Shown here: piece after piece, positions 1 to 12,896 of the stretch
Layout: each line of letters opens with the position of its first letter
Numbering within the stretch: position 1 is the stretch's first letter
Assembly (NCBI GenBank): GCA_021234155.1
Contig: JAJEKV010000215.1
Location: 186,001 to 250,000, forward strand
Direction of reading: 5' to 3'
Origin: Isoetes taiwanensis
Lineage: Eukaryota; Streptophyta; Lycopodiopsida; Isoetales; Isoetaceae
DNA length: 64,000 bases
Program-made: the position numbers and the translations under genes
Notes under the pieces: model-generated
Databases searched by the model: none
Told to the model about the DNA's origin: nothing
The model's input: only the letters and a program-made list of their open reading frames with translations

Positions 1-694
1 ATGGGTAGGCTCAGGCTGTTTAGAGATAACAGAACATGCAATTATCTACACATTACATTGCAAAGGCATTTCATTCACCTTCTCCACCAGCAGCAAGCTT
101 TATGTAGAGGTCAACAATGTTAGGGCAGTTGTTCTGTTTCTACCCACTCCTCAGCTATGCCAGCAATAATATTAGAGGTCTAAAAAACAGGATAAGAAGC
201 TTAGAAAGATCTTAAAACAATCTGATCAATCCAAGCTTTAAAATTGAACATGATGATCCAAATGGCAAACATGCAACACATCAACAGACTGAACTGAAAC
301 GTGCAAAAGCTATTGCCCATTTGGCCATAAAAAGTTGCACTCATCAACGAACTCATAACACATTTATAGTGAGTTGTACCTTTTCCACCTAGGATTGGTG
401 TCACATTCTTTGCTTCAGGTAAAAGCCACTATAAAACTCAATGTCTAGCTAAAGAACAAAGAGAAATATCAGAGTTGACATGGCTGATTCACTAAAAAAG
501 ATATTCTCTCTAGTTTTTCAACATATTCTGTAATAAAAAAGTCAAAAGAGAAGAAAAAGCTACAACAATATGTTGAAGGAGCACAGAATATGGATTAGAT
601 GAATCTGACCTTTGGAAGACATGATGCTTCATCTGGATCCATTTTGCAGGAAGTTCCACATCAATGCATAGTTCTACATACAGATGTAATGATG

Positions 695-1460
695 TCATGG
701 CTGCATGGATCGGAAAGCTATGAACAGTGAGAATCCAGCCTCATTTGCATAGTAACCAGCAATCATCCTGCAAAATAAAAGTTAAATGGTGAATTATGTT
801 GAAACAGGTGGATTTGACCTTTAAGAGCTTTGGTTACAAAGACTATTCCTCTTCTCAAATATGTAGAAAAAGATTATATATATGCATCAAAATACTGCAC
901 GATACGAATGGTTTGCCAAGCTACCAGATGCCATATGCAGTTTGGTAACAGATCATGTACACAACAATAGAAAGCATTCGAGCTTTACAGATGATTAGAA
1001 TTAGGTCTTAATCATGCCCCAAGGAGTTTAAAGAATATCGGAATCATTCTACTGCATGGAAAGGAAAAGATAGTACATAGAGAATGCTAGTTGGTTCTCA
1101 GATTAATAAAAATATTGTGTAGCTCTGTTATATAAAAGCTCAGATTTTCTAAACTGGGAACTTCAAAAATGTCTATTCTAATTGATTGCAAGGAAATAAA
1201 TTAAGAACCAAAGATTTGTAGAAGAATACATTATTATTGCATGCAGTAGAGAGGCTTTACCTTGAATCGATCCATGTGCATGCAAGCGGCCTCTTCCATC
1301 AGCAAAGAAATAAAACCTTAATCACAGCAGCTGAACTGAGCTTGCAAAGTAGATAAGTTTTTGCTTCGGCCAGAACATAGATATTCAAGCCTAAGAAAAT
1401 AGTTACCTGAGGCTTCTGAGTAAACTGTGCTCCAGCATGCAATGCACAAAGCCATGAGAC
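695..1460 (-). other. possible exon fragments of an unidentified gene
   Basis: Read on the minus strand, three short stretches have exon-like borders. At 1407-1460 an open piece encoding LHAGAQFTQKPQ ends at a GTAACT donor. At 1261-1310 a piece encoding LLMEEAACMHMDRFK ends at a GTAAAG donor. At 695-767 a piece follows a TTTTGCAG acceptor and reads MIAGYYANEAGFSLFIAFRS, ending in TGA after MQP. The order fits the 3' end of one minus-strand gene, but reading phases across the introns were not proven and I recognise no family. Alternative: chance open stretches in AT-rich DNA. The rest of 1-5 kb shows nothing else I can name. Confidence 0.25.
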
Positions 1461-3963
1461 TTTAAGATATAGAAAATGATAATCCTAAATATAGAAACCA
1501 AATATAGATGTCTGTTTGAAGTGCATCAATATTTTCTAGCTTCAAACATGATAATTTAGCAAACAAACGAAATTAAACAAAAAATGAAGCACTTAGATTC
1601 GCAAAAGAATAAATGATAGACTTCACACACGAACAAAGACTTTAGATTGTAGGAAAACCTTCCACTTTAGATTGTTGGAAGAATCTAGATGACTGGATAT
1701 TGAACCTATACTTACTCACTTCTGCTATAAAATTATTAGAAATCAAAATACAACAAATTTGACGATGAAGAAAACATGATTCATGGTGGTTGAAACTTAC
1801 AAATAGAAGTAGAAGCATTTGGAATCTTGGAGCCAAAATGTACACGCTGATTTGTTGCAGCAAATGCTGAGGCAAGCAGTCCAATTTAATCATAATTTGA
1901 AGCAAACCTTGTTTTGTAGGCCAATTAAAAAACGAATTTAATTCCTAAACAAACTGGAGATAGAGAAAACCTCTCGTCAGACCAATCATTTGACTCCGGC
2001 ATCAAAATCTTTTTGGATAAAATGTAAAAAAGGATTGGAAAGCATGCAACCCAGACATGACAGAAAGAATCGAGACTCTGCATGCAACCAAAGAACATCT
2101 AGATTTTGCAGCTCCAATACCATACCGAATCGGCATCAACAGTAGGTTTGCTTAGAGAACGTGGCTCTCATGCCAAGCCCATGCTGCAAAAAATAGGGGA
2201 TGGATAACCTCAAAGAGCCCATAATGGAATTTTGTGGTAACTATATGCATTTTTCATCAAACCTTGAAGCATCTGTGAAGCTAACAAAAGTTTTTGAGAA
2301 GTTCTTGTGCTTGGAGATGGCCTACTCGACATGAAACTCTGCCAATTATCCAAGACCTGTTCATAATAAGCGTGAATTGAGCTGTGTCCCTAATGGCCTA
2401 TAGCATCAATCATGCCAAGGGTAAACAACATCAGCTTAAAAAAAATCAGTATTCTGCTAAAGTATTCTGCTAAAACAGAGAAACATGGCCTTTGAACATG
2501 TTTATAAAACCACAACAATAAATCGAAGCAAAGATAGAGCTTATTAGATTACCAGATAGTTCCAATCTGCATGATCTGGGCAAGGAGGCAGGGCCCTTCT
2601 TCGGTAAACACAAAATGCATATTCTAAAACGACGCACAAAGAGAAATTTGAAACATGCCACAATGTCAGGGTATTCATAACACTATGCTAACTGCACAAT
2701 ACATTTGCTTGATGACCAATGAATTTGTGTGGCAAAACCAAAGCAAGATCATTTCAAAAATTCGACATCAAGGCTTAAGGAAAAAAGCACCAATAGTTTA
2801 TCTCCTATGCAAAATGTTTTGCAAGAACAAAAACCATATGCATTGAACATAAGTTACAGGCCACTTGAACTTGTGGATCCATTGGCAGAAGCTCACATAC
2901 ACTGATTGGCAAAGTTCAAAAGGAAGGCAAGCATATAGGCATCATCAGATTTCATAGAACAAAGCTCCATCCATTTCAAGAGGAGGCTCAGACTTCACGT
3001 GTAAAAGGCTTGAACTTATGAAAGCATAGGGAGATCATTATAGAGAAGTAATGCCAATCAGCTATCAAAGCAAAGGACTTAATTTTGAAAGCCTTATTGC
3101 AAAATTAAGCCAGATAAAATCTTGCATGCAATACTTCAAATCTTTTTTTACCACACGGTGGATGAGTAAGCGCACCACAAGGTGGATGAGGTAAGCGCAG
3201 CCAGTTGGAATTCAAGATTGTTGAACAATCAGAGTTCACGAACCTTGTCACAACATGCATTGAATTAGGTCATATCATTACACATCATTACACATCGGCA
3301 AATGGAGAAACAACGACCTAAAACTTGAAATATGTCACAGTTTTGCTGCAAGAACTACCTGGATATAACATTGACGTTTTCTTTTTTTTGCACCATTTCT
3401 GCTACCAGTTTGAAAAATATACACCTAAGACCATTTGTAGATCTTTCTCCAACCTTTCTAATGCATGCTCTCGCACCGAAAATGGAGCTTGTTTATGGGA
3501 GTTATGCCCGTTTTTCTAATGGCCGATTTAGGGCAAACAGAAACCAATTTTAAACTTCATGCATCCTTGCCCCTGCTTGTTGAAAGGAGAAGCAGGCACA
3601 CCTAGAAGAAGATACGCCTGCCGGAATAGGAGAACGCAGCATCCATGCCGACAAACCTTTACAATCAAACCCGTTTTTGACCCGCATGGTAACAGAGCAT
3701 ATAGCTGGCTTCAACTCAAAAATACGAATTTCCAACGAATTTTCAAATCATAGGAAAATGCACAAACCAATTTTTGGAATACCAGAAGTTTTTTCCGGCA
3801 GTTAAAACCTCCAAAACCTTAGGATATCAACCTAAAAAAAAATCTAAAAAGTTTTCCACTTGCCGAAAAAACCAAATTTAAACAATAGGATATATAATTA
3901 TTAGTGGAAAGATTCTTTGGTCCCGCAAAAGCAGGGGGGCTGCTTGATTTAGACGAACAAATT

Positions 3964-4155
3964 TTAACACGTTACCAAAGTATATACTACAAAGGCATTT
4001 TTGTGGACCTGCGGCCATGCAAACGATCTCTTGCAGCTGCAGGTAATGCGAAAAATGTGGTCATCGTGGCTCTCTTGGGCATCGCAGCTACTGTCCAACA
4101 AACTATCCGTTGTAAGTTTTTCATCCGCCATAGATTTGCCTTCCTCTCCAAGCAA
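3964..4155 (-). other. possible first exon of an unidentified gene
   Basis: A 63-codon open stretch on the minus strand contains an internal methionine followed by ADEKLTTDSLLDSSCDAQES, an acidic, serine-rich sequence that looks like the N-terminus of a plant protein. The same DNA is also open on the plus strand (3904-4464, 186 codons, of low-complexity character) and in another minus frame, so the coding strand is uncertain. It lies upstream of the exon-like pieces at 0.7-1.5 kb and could belong to the same gene. No domain is recognised. Confidence 0.2.
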
Positions 4156-5166
4156 GCCGGATACTTATCTTCCTCAATCGAGGCTTCCACAATTAAATTC
4201 ATAGCATGCATGCATGAAGAAAAAGAGGCTTATTATCTAATTCGAATCCTTTTGCAAAAACCCTTCTGCAAAAATCCAAATAGCATTTTTTGCTTGCAAT
4301 CTAGATGGATCCGAGTTGCAGACTTTCTAAAATCAACGAAGCCGATTTTGGGCTCTGATTCTTTGTGCTGCATAAGATCCGACATGGGCATGGGTGATTT
4401 GTTCTCTATGCATCTCTGTTTTTTGCATTTTGCTTTGCATAAAAAAAAGGGAAAGATTTTGTAGAATGATCAACGAATATCTTGTGATGAATCTAACAAG
4501 ATTTGCTGCTGCAGGTCTTGCGAGAATTTCATGTATTCTTTGCCAATTTTTTGTTGAAACATTTTGACTTTTTTCACTCGCCTTTAATCGATTGAAGCTT
4601 CATAATCTCCCAACAATCCATTTACCACAAGAAATCCCCTGCGACCAGATGCCATTGCAAGCCTGAGAATCAGCCTGATAGTCAGAACCCTCGGCGTGAA
4701 ACCTGGGTTCGCAATCTGTGAAGTTCCTCTAGATGACTAAAAAACAGAGATGCTTGCAAGAGACGAAACACTTCTCTTTCTGTTTCCATATATGAAGTGG
4801 GATTTCTGTTTCCAGATATGAAATGCGATATGATATGCGGAGCTCCTTTTCAACAAGAGGAGCATAGTCCAGAAGACCAATCCAGGAATGAGGCCAGAAG
4901 GCTGTGTCGCATTATGCACAGGAGGTATTTCTTCTCAGTTTTGGCCCACCCAATCGAGTGCAGCCAAGTGGCAATAGTCCTATACTTTTCTTTGTTTTTT
5001 TCAAATTTAATTGAACTAGTTAGTTAACTTACAAAACATTAACCATTAAAAAACATTTCCCATCGCATTTTTGCATTGATCGTTGTGTTGTCATAATCAT
5101 TCTTATCAACACTCCCTTTGGGCTTGCTAATATATCTCGCATGCCTAATAAGGTAACAACTAAGTT

Positions 5167-5524
5167 TCCTTCCCATAACATTATTAGTTATGTTTCCGTT
5201 ATAGAGAACGAGACCTTGAATGTTATGTTTCTTTGTATAGTACTATTAGACAATAAGTTACCAATAGTAGGAATACCATGGTCATTATGAACCGGAACCC
5301 TCTATCTAATAGGCACCAAAACACAAGGATGTACATAGGTTCGACTCATGTGTCTTCTTAAATTGGCACGCATCTATTATGACTAGGTATAATTTCAATC
5401 TGTAAGTACTAAGTCACTTTCCATATGTGGGAACTTGGCCAAGACTTTTCAAATGCAAGGAGGTGCAAGGACTTGGTAAAGAGAAATGTTCGCGGCGGCC
5501 AAGGCCGCCGCGATAAATTTCTTG
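5167..5524 (+). mobile_element. short non-autonomous Helitron-like element (copy A)
   Basis: The 358-bp interval starts TCCTTCCCATAACATT and ends with the family 3' terminus: GAGAAATGTT, then a perfect hairpin (11-bp stem TCGCGGCGGCC, loop AA), then TAAATTTCTTG. Host bases are T on both sides (AAGTT before, TCAATAC after), and no target-site duplication is visible. The 5' TCCTTCC matches the starts of the elements at 44351 and, on the minus strand, 48793. A TC start, a hairpin about 10 nt before a CT-type end and no duplication are Helitron hallmarks; the terminal CTTG differs from canonical CTRR. There is no coding capacity. The 5' end is inferred from similarity only. Confidence 0.65.
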
Positions 5525-5776
5525 TCAATACATATATAAGTCAGGTACATTTGTTCGCACCCCTAATATTTCTGCCCTGGAAAAAAATATGGGCTTGACA
5601 CGTGCCGTTTAAGAAATTTAAAAAAAAAAAAAAAAATGTAGAATTGTCCCCGTGCTCTCTGTGCTCGCCCCTTCTTTCTTGCTCTTCAAGCAATCTCTCC
5701 GGTCCGTTACTGGTTACTTGCTCTGCAAGCAATCCCCCGCTTTGGTTACTTACCAGATAAAATCTCAGATCACTTC

Positions 5777-7995
5777 GTGGTTCGAGGCGCCAAACACAAA
5801 GTCCGTCTGCTCCAAAATGGAGCAACCGCCACGCAGTTTGGCTATGGATATCCCCAAATTCTTCTCCGGCAAGCCTCTCCAATCGGTTTCTCTCATACCA
5901 ATGAACCCCAAACCTCCTCGCTGGTCGAAGAAACCCACGTTACGGCTATGGCTCCGGCTTCTGCTTCCGAGTTTCAAAAAATGGTTTCCAAGCTTCAAGC
6001 TTCTGCGAGAATAAGGTATTCTGGCATTCCGGCAAGGGCACTCTTCCGGCATATGTGGTATTGCTCTGGTTGTGTCTCTGTACAGCGTTTCGACTGCCCC
6101 ATTTCCACTGCTTAGATCTACTACTCTGGAAGGCGGCCGTCTGAAGCTTTTAGTTTTTGAGATGGGCATTCTGTGCCCAATGATTTTAGCGATTTGTAGC
6201 ATGATTTTAAGAATGCAAATATCTCTGTATATGTGCAGAAAATAGGGCTTTCTAGCTGGGTTCTGCAAAAATACAAGGCAGTAGAAAATCCGAGGCAGCA
6301 TGTGGAAATCCTGGCCAGCTGCACTGGGGCAGTCGAAAATATGCAAGCTGAGCTTGCGATGAAATGAATGACATCTGACTTTTTTTCTTCAATTTTGCTC
6401 TGTCCCTGTTCTATCCTCTAGCTTTTGCACTGTCCCTGCTCTATGCTCTGATATTTTGGGCGGCTCTGGCCGCTTGGTTTAGTCCGCTAGAAGAGATATT
6501 AATTCGGCAGATGTTTTCTGCGGTTTTTTGTTTCTCTGAAAATGGGTTTGACAAACAAAAGCCCTGACAAAAGCCTCTGTTCTAACGCGGTTTCTGCCGG
6601 CCTTCTGTCAAAGTTGCTTATGAAATCGCCGTAGCCATCGCCTGCAACAACATCGGTTCTTTAACCTACCAGACTCTTCCGGAATCATCTGGGCGCATCT
6701 CCCTTCATCAAAACGGGATGGCCCTTCGTCAAAACGGCATGGCAGATCTGTGGAAAAGGTTCACCTGGCACAGGAAAAGGACGAAAGCAAAGCTTGGACC
6801 CTATCCCTTCGGCAGAGGTAAAGCCTTCAATTAAGTTTTGCACCAGCCAAGAGTCATCTGGCAGGAAATCCAGTTCTGATAGTGGTGTTGAGCATCATAC
6901 GGTCCTTCAACCAAATGAACTTGCAATTTCAAAGATTATTGGCAATATGGGACACAATTTGTGTTCCAGAGACTTGCATAAATTTCAGAGCGGACATGCA
7001 CTGGCGGTTGATTCTGAATCATGCCCCAACAATGATTCTACTCATATATGTGATGGAAGCGGTACGTGTCCACAACAAGATAGTATTTCTGCATATTCCA
7101 GTGTGCAAGTGGGAGCAGCCCATGTTGATAATGAGAATATATGGGCAGACAAAGGGATCGTTGAGACTATGCAGTATCAAAATCAAAATGAAGGTCAGCA
7201 AATCTCAAAAAGCTTTGAAGTTGAATTAGGGTTTTTTAGCTTCTTATTTATTTGCAGGACTGAATAAAATGTTTATGCATCTTATGTGGAGGCTTGGAAT
7301 GAATTCAAATTGATGCTGCAGCAGCGGCCAAATAGAGCTCTCAAACCGCATATGAATCTGCAGGTTCATATTTTCTTAATTCGTCTGCAAAGTTTGTGAA
7401 ACATCACAGAGCAAGGCGAAGTAGATTTGGTAATGGGTCCCTTCAAAGAATTGTATTTGTTCGGTACAATTCTTTTCCTGAAATCATAAAAGGCTAATTG
7501 CCTAATTTATTTGTAAAAGACATGACATTCTAACTTATTGCATTTTATTGTTCTCCATGAGATCATACATATTAATTCTGGAATATTGATGGCCTGGCTG
7601 GCCATGAAGAAAAGCTATTGGTATGGTATGCTATTCCAAATACTTTCATTTTCTTTCCGGGGAGGCGAGGTCCATGGCTATGTTTCAGCTTTAAATTTGT
7701 AAAAGTTATAAAGCCAAACTTTAAGAGGTATGCTTTGCAACTGATTGAAGGATAGTTATTCCATTTATGGAGAATTTGCATCAGTATATATATGATATGG
7801 CCCATGTTTCTCATCATGGAGAGCAGTAAGTATAGCCCCCTGAACTCATTTTTGTTTGTTGATTATGTCAAAATTAGTATGTCCATGGCAAAGAAAGAAC
7901 TCTATTTTGTTGCTATAATGTGTATGTTCCATTTGCAGAGGCAACTGGCATCTGTAACTCATTCAGCTTCTTTTCTTACATTTGAGACATCTTAA
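5777..7995 (+). pseudogene. exon-like pieces of an unidentified plus-strand gene, perhaps captured
   Basis: Several open pieces have plausible splice borders. At 5777-6013 one is rich in serine and alanine (AMAPASASEFQKMVSKLQAS) and ends before GTATTC. At 6794-7192 a long serine/asparagine-rich piece contains SSDSGVEHHTVLQPNELAIS. At about 7278-7363 a piece encodes SYVEAWNEFKLMLQQRPNRA and ends CAG/GTTCAT. At 7769-7825 a piece encodes MENLHQYIYDMAHVSHHGE before GTAAGT. At 7940-7995 a piece after TTTGCAG ends in a stop. The order suggests one gene or gene fragment. I do not recognise the family. It lies just upstream of a Helitron-like 3' end in the same orientation (8648), so capture by that element is possible but unproven. 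Confidence 0.3.
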
Positions 7996-8604
7996 AAGGT
8001 ATTTCACATTTGGAACATCCATTCTCACAAGGGAGATGTAGGCCAAGTGGCTATCACATGGTATCGAAGAGCCTTTGTCATATCTATGTTAGAGCAGAAA
8101 CATAGTTAGGCATGAGTATGGCATTAGTGGCCACGATTTCCACGATCTTAAATACGCAGTGTAAATCTGAACCTGCAATATTGTTACCCTCCTAGGATCT
8201 ATTCCTTATGCTTTTAAAGATTTTTCAGTAATTCAATTTCAAAATATCTGATCAATAATAAAGGAGAAAATTGTATCACAGGCAACAGAGCATAGTGTAA
8301 AACTTTTTGCTCAAACTTGAAATCCTTCTCTTCATATTTTAGGACCATACAGATCGATTTCTTTTCTTACGTACCTACTGAGCATATTTAAACGGATGCA
8401 ACATTGAAACCCATGCCACTATCAAAGACTTTTCTATTTGGAAACTTAGTATCAGGCCTTTTTGGCTAAAGATTTGCAGACGAATCCCAAGGTTCAATTC
8501 TTGCATGTTCTTTCGACTCTTGCATGTTCTTTCGCATCTCAAGATGTCTAGAATTAAGATCTATTCGACTTATCACAAAACTTCTTTTGCACCGAGTTGG
8601 AGAA

Positions 8605-8648
8605 GAGAAATGTTCGCGGCGGCCTTGGCTGCCGCGATAAATTTCTTG
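8605..8648 (+). mobile_element. Helitron-like 3' terminus (copy B)
   Basis: The 44 bases match the family end: GAGAAATGTT, hairpin, GATAAATTTCTTG, followed by host T. The right arm has one change (GGCTGCCGCG instead of GGCCGCCGCG) and the loop is TT. The element extends leftwards by an unknown length; no TCCTTCC-like start could be assigned with confidence. It probably includes some or all of the gene-like material between 5.5 and 8.6 kb, but that is inference. Confidence 0.6.
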
Positions 8649-9178
8649 TATTTTATAATGTTTGGCAGCATTATGGTGAAATTCAAAGTTAGGTATGTTA
8701 TAATTGAATTAAATCTGGCCATCTAGATGAGCGGTTCAGATTGCGATCCGGGTCTTGAAATCCTATTGGCTCTAAACGAATGGCTGAGATCAACATTATC
8801 GCCCTGACTTTACCCCATCTATTCTGTTTTCTTCCTCCTGTTTGTCCCCTCTTCTCGCCTCCTGTTTGCGACCTCCGGCTATGGTAGTATGGCTTCCCTT
8901 TCCGCCTCCTATTTGCTCACATCATAGCCTCTATCTTTCCCTTTCGGCTATGGCCAGCTTACTTTCCGACCTTATTCATCATCTCGGCTGGTTTATTTCA
9001 GCCTTCTGGTTTCAATCCCCATCTTCTGCCTTCTGGTTTCAATCCCAGGTCGTCCGGAAGTAATGAAAAAAATTAAAAGCTATGGCAAGCTTTGCTTCTG
9101 TAATAGATGAAGAAAGTGCAATGATCAGTTTCCAATCGGCTATTTACAATCGGCTCCAGTTTCCAATCGGCTATTTAC

Positions 9179-9616
9179 ATGCTTTCTGCATGCCAACGTT
9201 CTTGTTTTATGCACCTTCTTGAATCAGGTATAGATTTCATTCAAAGTCAAAGAATTTCATTACAAGATGCAGGACTGTGTTCTTTTGTCTCATTGAATGA
9301 ATATTGCAGAGAATGGTCTAGCATGATGATTGGCCTCCATAGAAGAGCTGGTGATCCAAAAAAACAACAACAAGCTTACGGTATCCACAAGTACTCCAGC
9401 TCCAAATTTGAATCTGTGGCTGCCTTGAGCCCTGCCAAACTACCTCAAGAGGAAAATACAGCCTTATTGTTGACAAATTGGCGCATTTGCAGATGGGAAG
9501 GATTGGCGAGGCATTGGACAGATTTTGTTGTAAGCACACGGGTGGATGATCCAAGCTTTGCAACTTCGTTTAGCATTGACTACGCTATTCTCTTTAAGAG
9601 CCATGGCAGGCAATAG
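9179..9616 (+). other. 145-codon open frame, possibly an exon fragment
   Basis: An open stretch that includes SLQDAGLCSFVSLNEYCREW and a C-terminal part ending SIDYAILFKSHGRQ. Composition is protein-like, but there is no domain I recognise and no neighbouring exon I can join to it. The opposite strand is also partly open. It could be a fragment of the same decayed gene material that lies at 5.8-8 kb. The stretch from 9617 to 10190 shows nothing recognisable. Confidence 0.2.
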
Positions 9617-10189
9617 GTTTATATTACTCTGTAGATATACAATTTAAAGAAAAGCCTGCCCATCAGTCAAACTTTTTCCTTCTCTTTTCAAGTGCTATGA
9701 AAACCACAGAAATGCACTATTAATCCCTTTTTTTTTTCAGATTCATGCATCGGATTTATTCATACTTCTGCCTTCGATTTTCCCTATTTGATTCACAAGT
9801 TGAATCAAATGTATAGCAACATTGTGTGGTGATCGGTCCAGCAGGAGATAATTACAGACATTCCTTAAGAAGAATCCAATCTTAAGAATCTAATGCAGTA
9901 CTTATGTATATCATATGTATATTCCCAAACTGGATGTGTAGATTACAGAGTTTGGCTCTGTAAATGCTGATTTTAAGGTTGAAATCCATGGAAATGATAG
10001 AGCCAATGAGAGTTTTCTTAAATTTGTGGAGTATTTTATCTCGATCTTGGCTGTGATAGAAAAATTCAAAAAGAATGATAAACAAAACACCACTGGCCTG
10101 AAAACAACAATTATATCAGAGCTAAAAACAACTTTAATAAGATTCCAACAATCTTGAAAGTAATAAAACAATGCTTAAAGACCATAGTT

Positions 10190-10862
10190 AATTTTAGGTA
10201 TTATGGTATAAAATAATACAATTTTCAAATTTTTAACATATTGTTTTTTTTTAATGCCATGTCATTTAACCATGTTGTTTATTGAAGAAAACAACACTTA
10301 AAAATATTTATTTGACATGTTGTTTATTGAAAATTCTATAAAACCACATGAGCATTTTATGTAAAATAATACTAAAAGACAACACCTATTTTTGAAAAAA
10401 ATACATTGCTTCTCAAAACCACATATCATTTTTTTGAAGGATCAACACTTGAAAACAACATAATTAAAAGAAAAATCAGAAAACTACGCATAGTTTTTAG
10501 CAAAGTCGGACAGAATCCTATACATGGTTTTTTAGTGTTGCTTTTTGGCAAAACAACAGTTAAAAACAACATGTGGACCTTTTAAGTTTTATTACGAACC
10601 ACATGTCTAATTTTGAAGAAAGCAACGCTTGAAAACTACAGCTACTTTTAAAACAACCTGTAGAAATATACGTTAATTCCTACGTGTAGATAATTTTGAC
10701 AAAACTCTATGCGTAGACTTTTGGCAACAAAAACTACATGTATAAAAATTTTGCTAAAAACTACACGTCATTTCTAGCAAATCCGGACAAAAAACAACAC
10801 GTAGTTTTTTGGTATTGTTTTTTTGCAAAAAAGACACTGAAAAACAACATGTGGACCCAGTT
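10190..10862. repeat. AT-rich internally repetitive block that ends LINE 1
   Basis: The block is full of short variants of ACAACATGT and TAGTTTTT. An approximately 100-bp segment at about 10490-10595 recurs, diverged, at about 10757-10860; both contain a GCAAA-TCGGACA-like piece, a GTTTTTTxGTxTTG piece and end near AACAACATGTGGACC. LINE 1 coding sequence stops abruptly at about 10864 against this block, so it is either an insertion that truncated LINE 1 or pre-existing flank at a truncated LINE end. No genes seen. Confidence 0.5.
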
Positions 10863-10863
10863 T

Positions 10864-11906
10864 TGGGGTGGTAATAGATCCTGATGGCGGTTCCTGCTGT
10901 CTTCAACCAGAGTTTGCAACGTGAAGATGTGGTCAATGGTTGAGTGCTGGGGTCTGAATCCTGCCTGGATCACCTCTGCTGCCACGGCCCAGCCCGTCAA
11001 CTACTGTTCGAGAATCCCAGCAAGCAGTTTTGCAAACACCGAACTGACCATGATTGTTCGGTAATTGGCTGGGTAGTGCAGGTCACCTGGCTTATAGATG
11101 GGAACAACTCTGCTATTGGTCCACTGCAGTGGGAAGCCTTCCTGTACTGCCTTGTTGAACAAGGCGGTCAGCACTGGTACTATGGACGGTCCTGTCCACG
11201 TAAGCAACTCCACCTGCATACCATCCAGGTCTGGCGCTTTCCCATTGGCAAGATGTTGTAAGCCTTGTTCCACGTCCGAATCTGTGATTTCTAGCACTGG
11301 GCCTTCTTGCAGGGGTAATGCTGCCTGTGCACCCTGAGGATCGTATAGCTATTGCAAGTATTAAATCGGGAGTGATGTTCCATGTGGGCTGTACTGGCTT
11401 TCTGAGAACCTTCGCCAGAAGGTCCTAGGGTGATGTTCCAGGAGGTAAAACATTTCCCTTTGATGCGCTGCAATGTGTCTGGCTTTCGTAGCTTTAAGGA
11501 AGATACGGTACTGTCTGACTGCATGTGGGCATAAAGCAGGGTCTGTGACCTGGCGGAGCCAGCGTTTGTGTTCCTTGCACTCTGCATCAAACCATTGATT
11601 ACGTGGAAAGTTTGTGTTTCTGGAGGTCCGTCGCTGGCGGCTTATCCCAAAGCACCTCTCTGCCACAGTTCTAAGCACATCAGTCACCCGGCCTGTCTGT
11701 TGTTCTAGTGTAGGATATTGCATCTAGGCATAAGCCCCCTGCATGTTCATAATCCAATCGCAACTGAGGCATGCGAGGAGTTGTTGCACAGGGGGTTCGC
11801 ACAACCTGCCAAGCCAACTTTAAGTAAAGTGGTAAGTGGTCTGAGCCGATCTCTTCATCCCTATTAGCTGTTCCCACCTGGAAGTGCTTGACCACACGAC
11901 ATGCAT
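10864..11906 (-). pseudogene. LINE 1 ORF2, endonuclease end and reverse transcriptase start
   Basis: On the minus strand VVKHFQVG leads into EEIGSDHLPLYLKL, where SDH is the catalytic His motif of the endonuclease. A connector (FPRNQWFDAECKEHKRWLRQ) precedes the reverse transcriptase N-terminus: ANGKAPDLDGMQVELL, then NYRTIMVSSVFAKLL, a stop, and QAGFRPQHSTIDHIFTLQTL. Coding sequence ends at about 10864, before the catalytic YADD, so no polymerase activity is possible. Several frame changes are present (about 11690, 11340 and 11000). Confidence 0.8.
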
Positions 11907-12009
11907 ATGGGTAGATGCATGAAAGGGTGTCCAATATTTTTTGTATAATGATGTAAAAATATACACTAGCCTAAAGTGATTATAAGGTAAAATTTAAATT
12001 CTACATTAG

Positions 12010-12896
12010 TTGCCCACAATTAATGCAACTTGTCCACGTGAGAGGTTTTCGCCATTATTATTGGCAACCCACAAATTTGGCGCAATTTTGAACTCCCCCA
12101 AACGGATTGAAACTATTCCTAAACGGTTTCTTGAGGAATTGGAATCCTCTTTCTTCACGACAGATCGATCTTTGCATATGGAAGAAATAATTTCGGATCA
12201 TATGGAAGAAACAATTTCGGAAGCATCGAATTCTAATCCTTTTCTTGATGAGGACTTATCATGCATTTCTGGGGACAGCCAAAGAAGATCGAAAAAAAGG
12301 AATTGTGAGAGGAAATTTGGATATGGGACAAAAGCAGATTAGAAGGAAGGTGAATCAGCCTGTCGATCACATAGTAAAGCAAGTTTCCAAGTTGAATCCA
12401 AAACAACAAAATACATTTGCTGAAAGATTGCTACAGGATCATAGATTAAACTTCTTATTTGACCCTGTTATTGGAAAGCCTAAAGAGGCTATTGTAAAGA
12501 GAAATTTATTGGAAAACCTTAAGGATGGCCTTCAAGAAGTGAAAGCTGCTAATAGCAATGATAAACTTGCAGCCAAACACTCTGTTCTTGCCATGGTGGT
12601 TGGAAAGGAAGGAGAATTACAACGGACTTCATTGGCAGCCAAACTGCTCAAATTACATCCTAGAAATATGAAGCTAGCAGCAGAAAGAAGAAAAAAGATG
12701 TCATTGTGTGGAGCAAATTTATGGGCATTGGCGGTCGAAAAGCCAAGAAGAAATGCCATAGATCAAGCTATGAAGGACGAGTTGCTCAATTACGGTTAGA
12801 TAATACAAAAGTGTCACCAAAAGTCGAGATGTCATGAAGAAGAGGACTGAACCGATTCAATACATTGACATTACACGGTATGGTAGTATTTTTTAG
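12010..12896 (+). pseudogene. transposase, N-terminal part
   Basis: Two overlapping frames form one decayed coding region. The first (12010-12342) is acidic (EEIISDHMEETISEASNSNP). The second (12245-12799) is basic and Lys-rich, with PVDHIVKQVSKLNPKQQNTF and ERRKKMSLCGANLWALAVEK. After a frameshift near 12790 it continues as RLDNTKVSPKSRDVMKKR, ending at a stop (12894-12896). A D-x-VSP-x-SRD pattern upstream of the catalytic region is shared, as far as I recall, with a eukaryotic transposase family that has an SDG..QFK..HGK..DG core; that core is found at 13.9 kb. The family identification is from memory and not tested. Confidence 0.45.

Noticed and set aside
3904-4464. 186-codon plus-strand open frame
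   Set aside because: Composition is unlike a real protein (many short hydrophobic and Cys runs), the opposite strand gives a more protein-like frame, and there is no start context or domain.
6455-6480. GGGCGGCTCTGGCCGCTTGG as another Helitron terminus
   Set aside because: The stem is only five bases and the CTTG does not follow at the usual distance; no T-flanked sharp end is supported.
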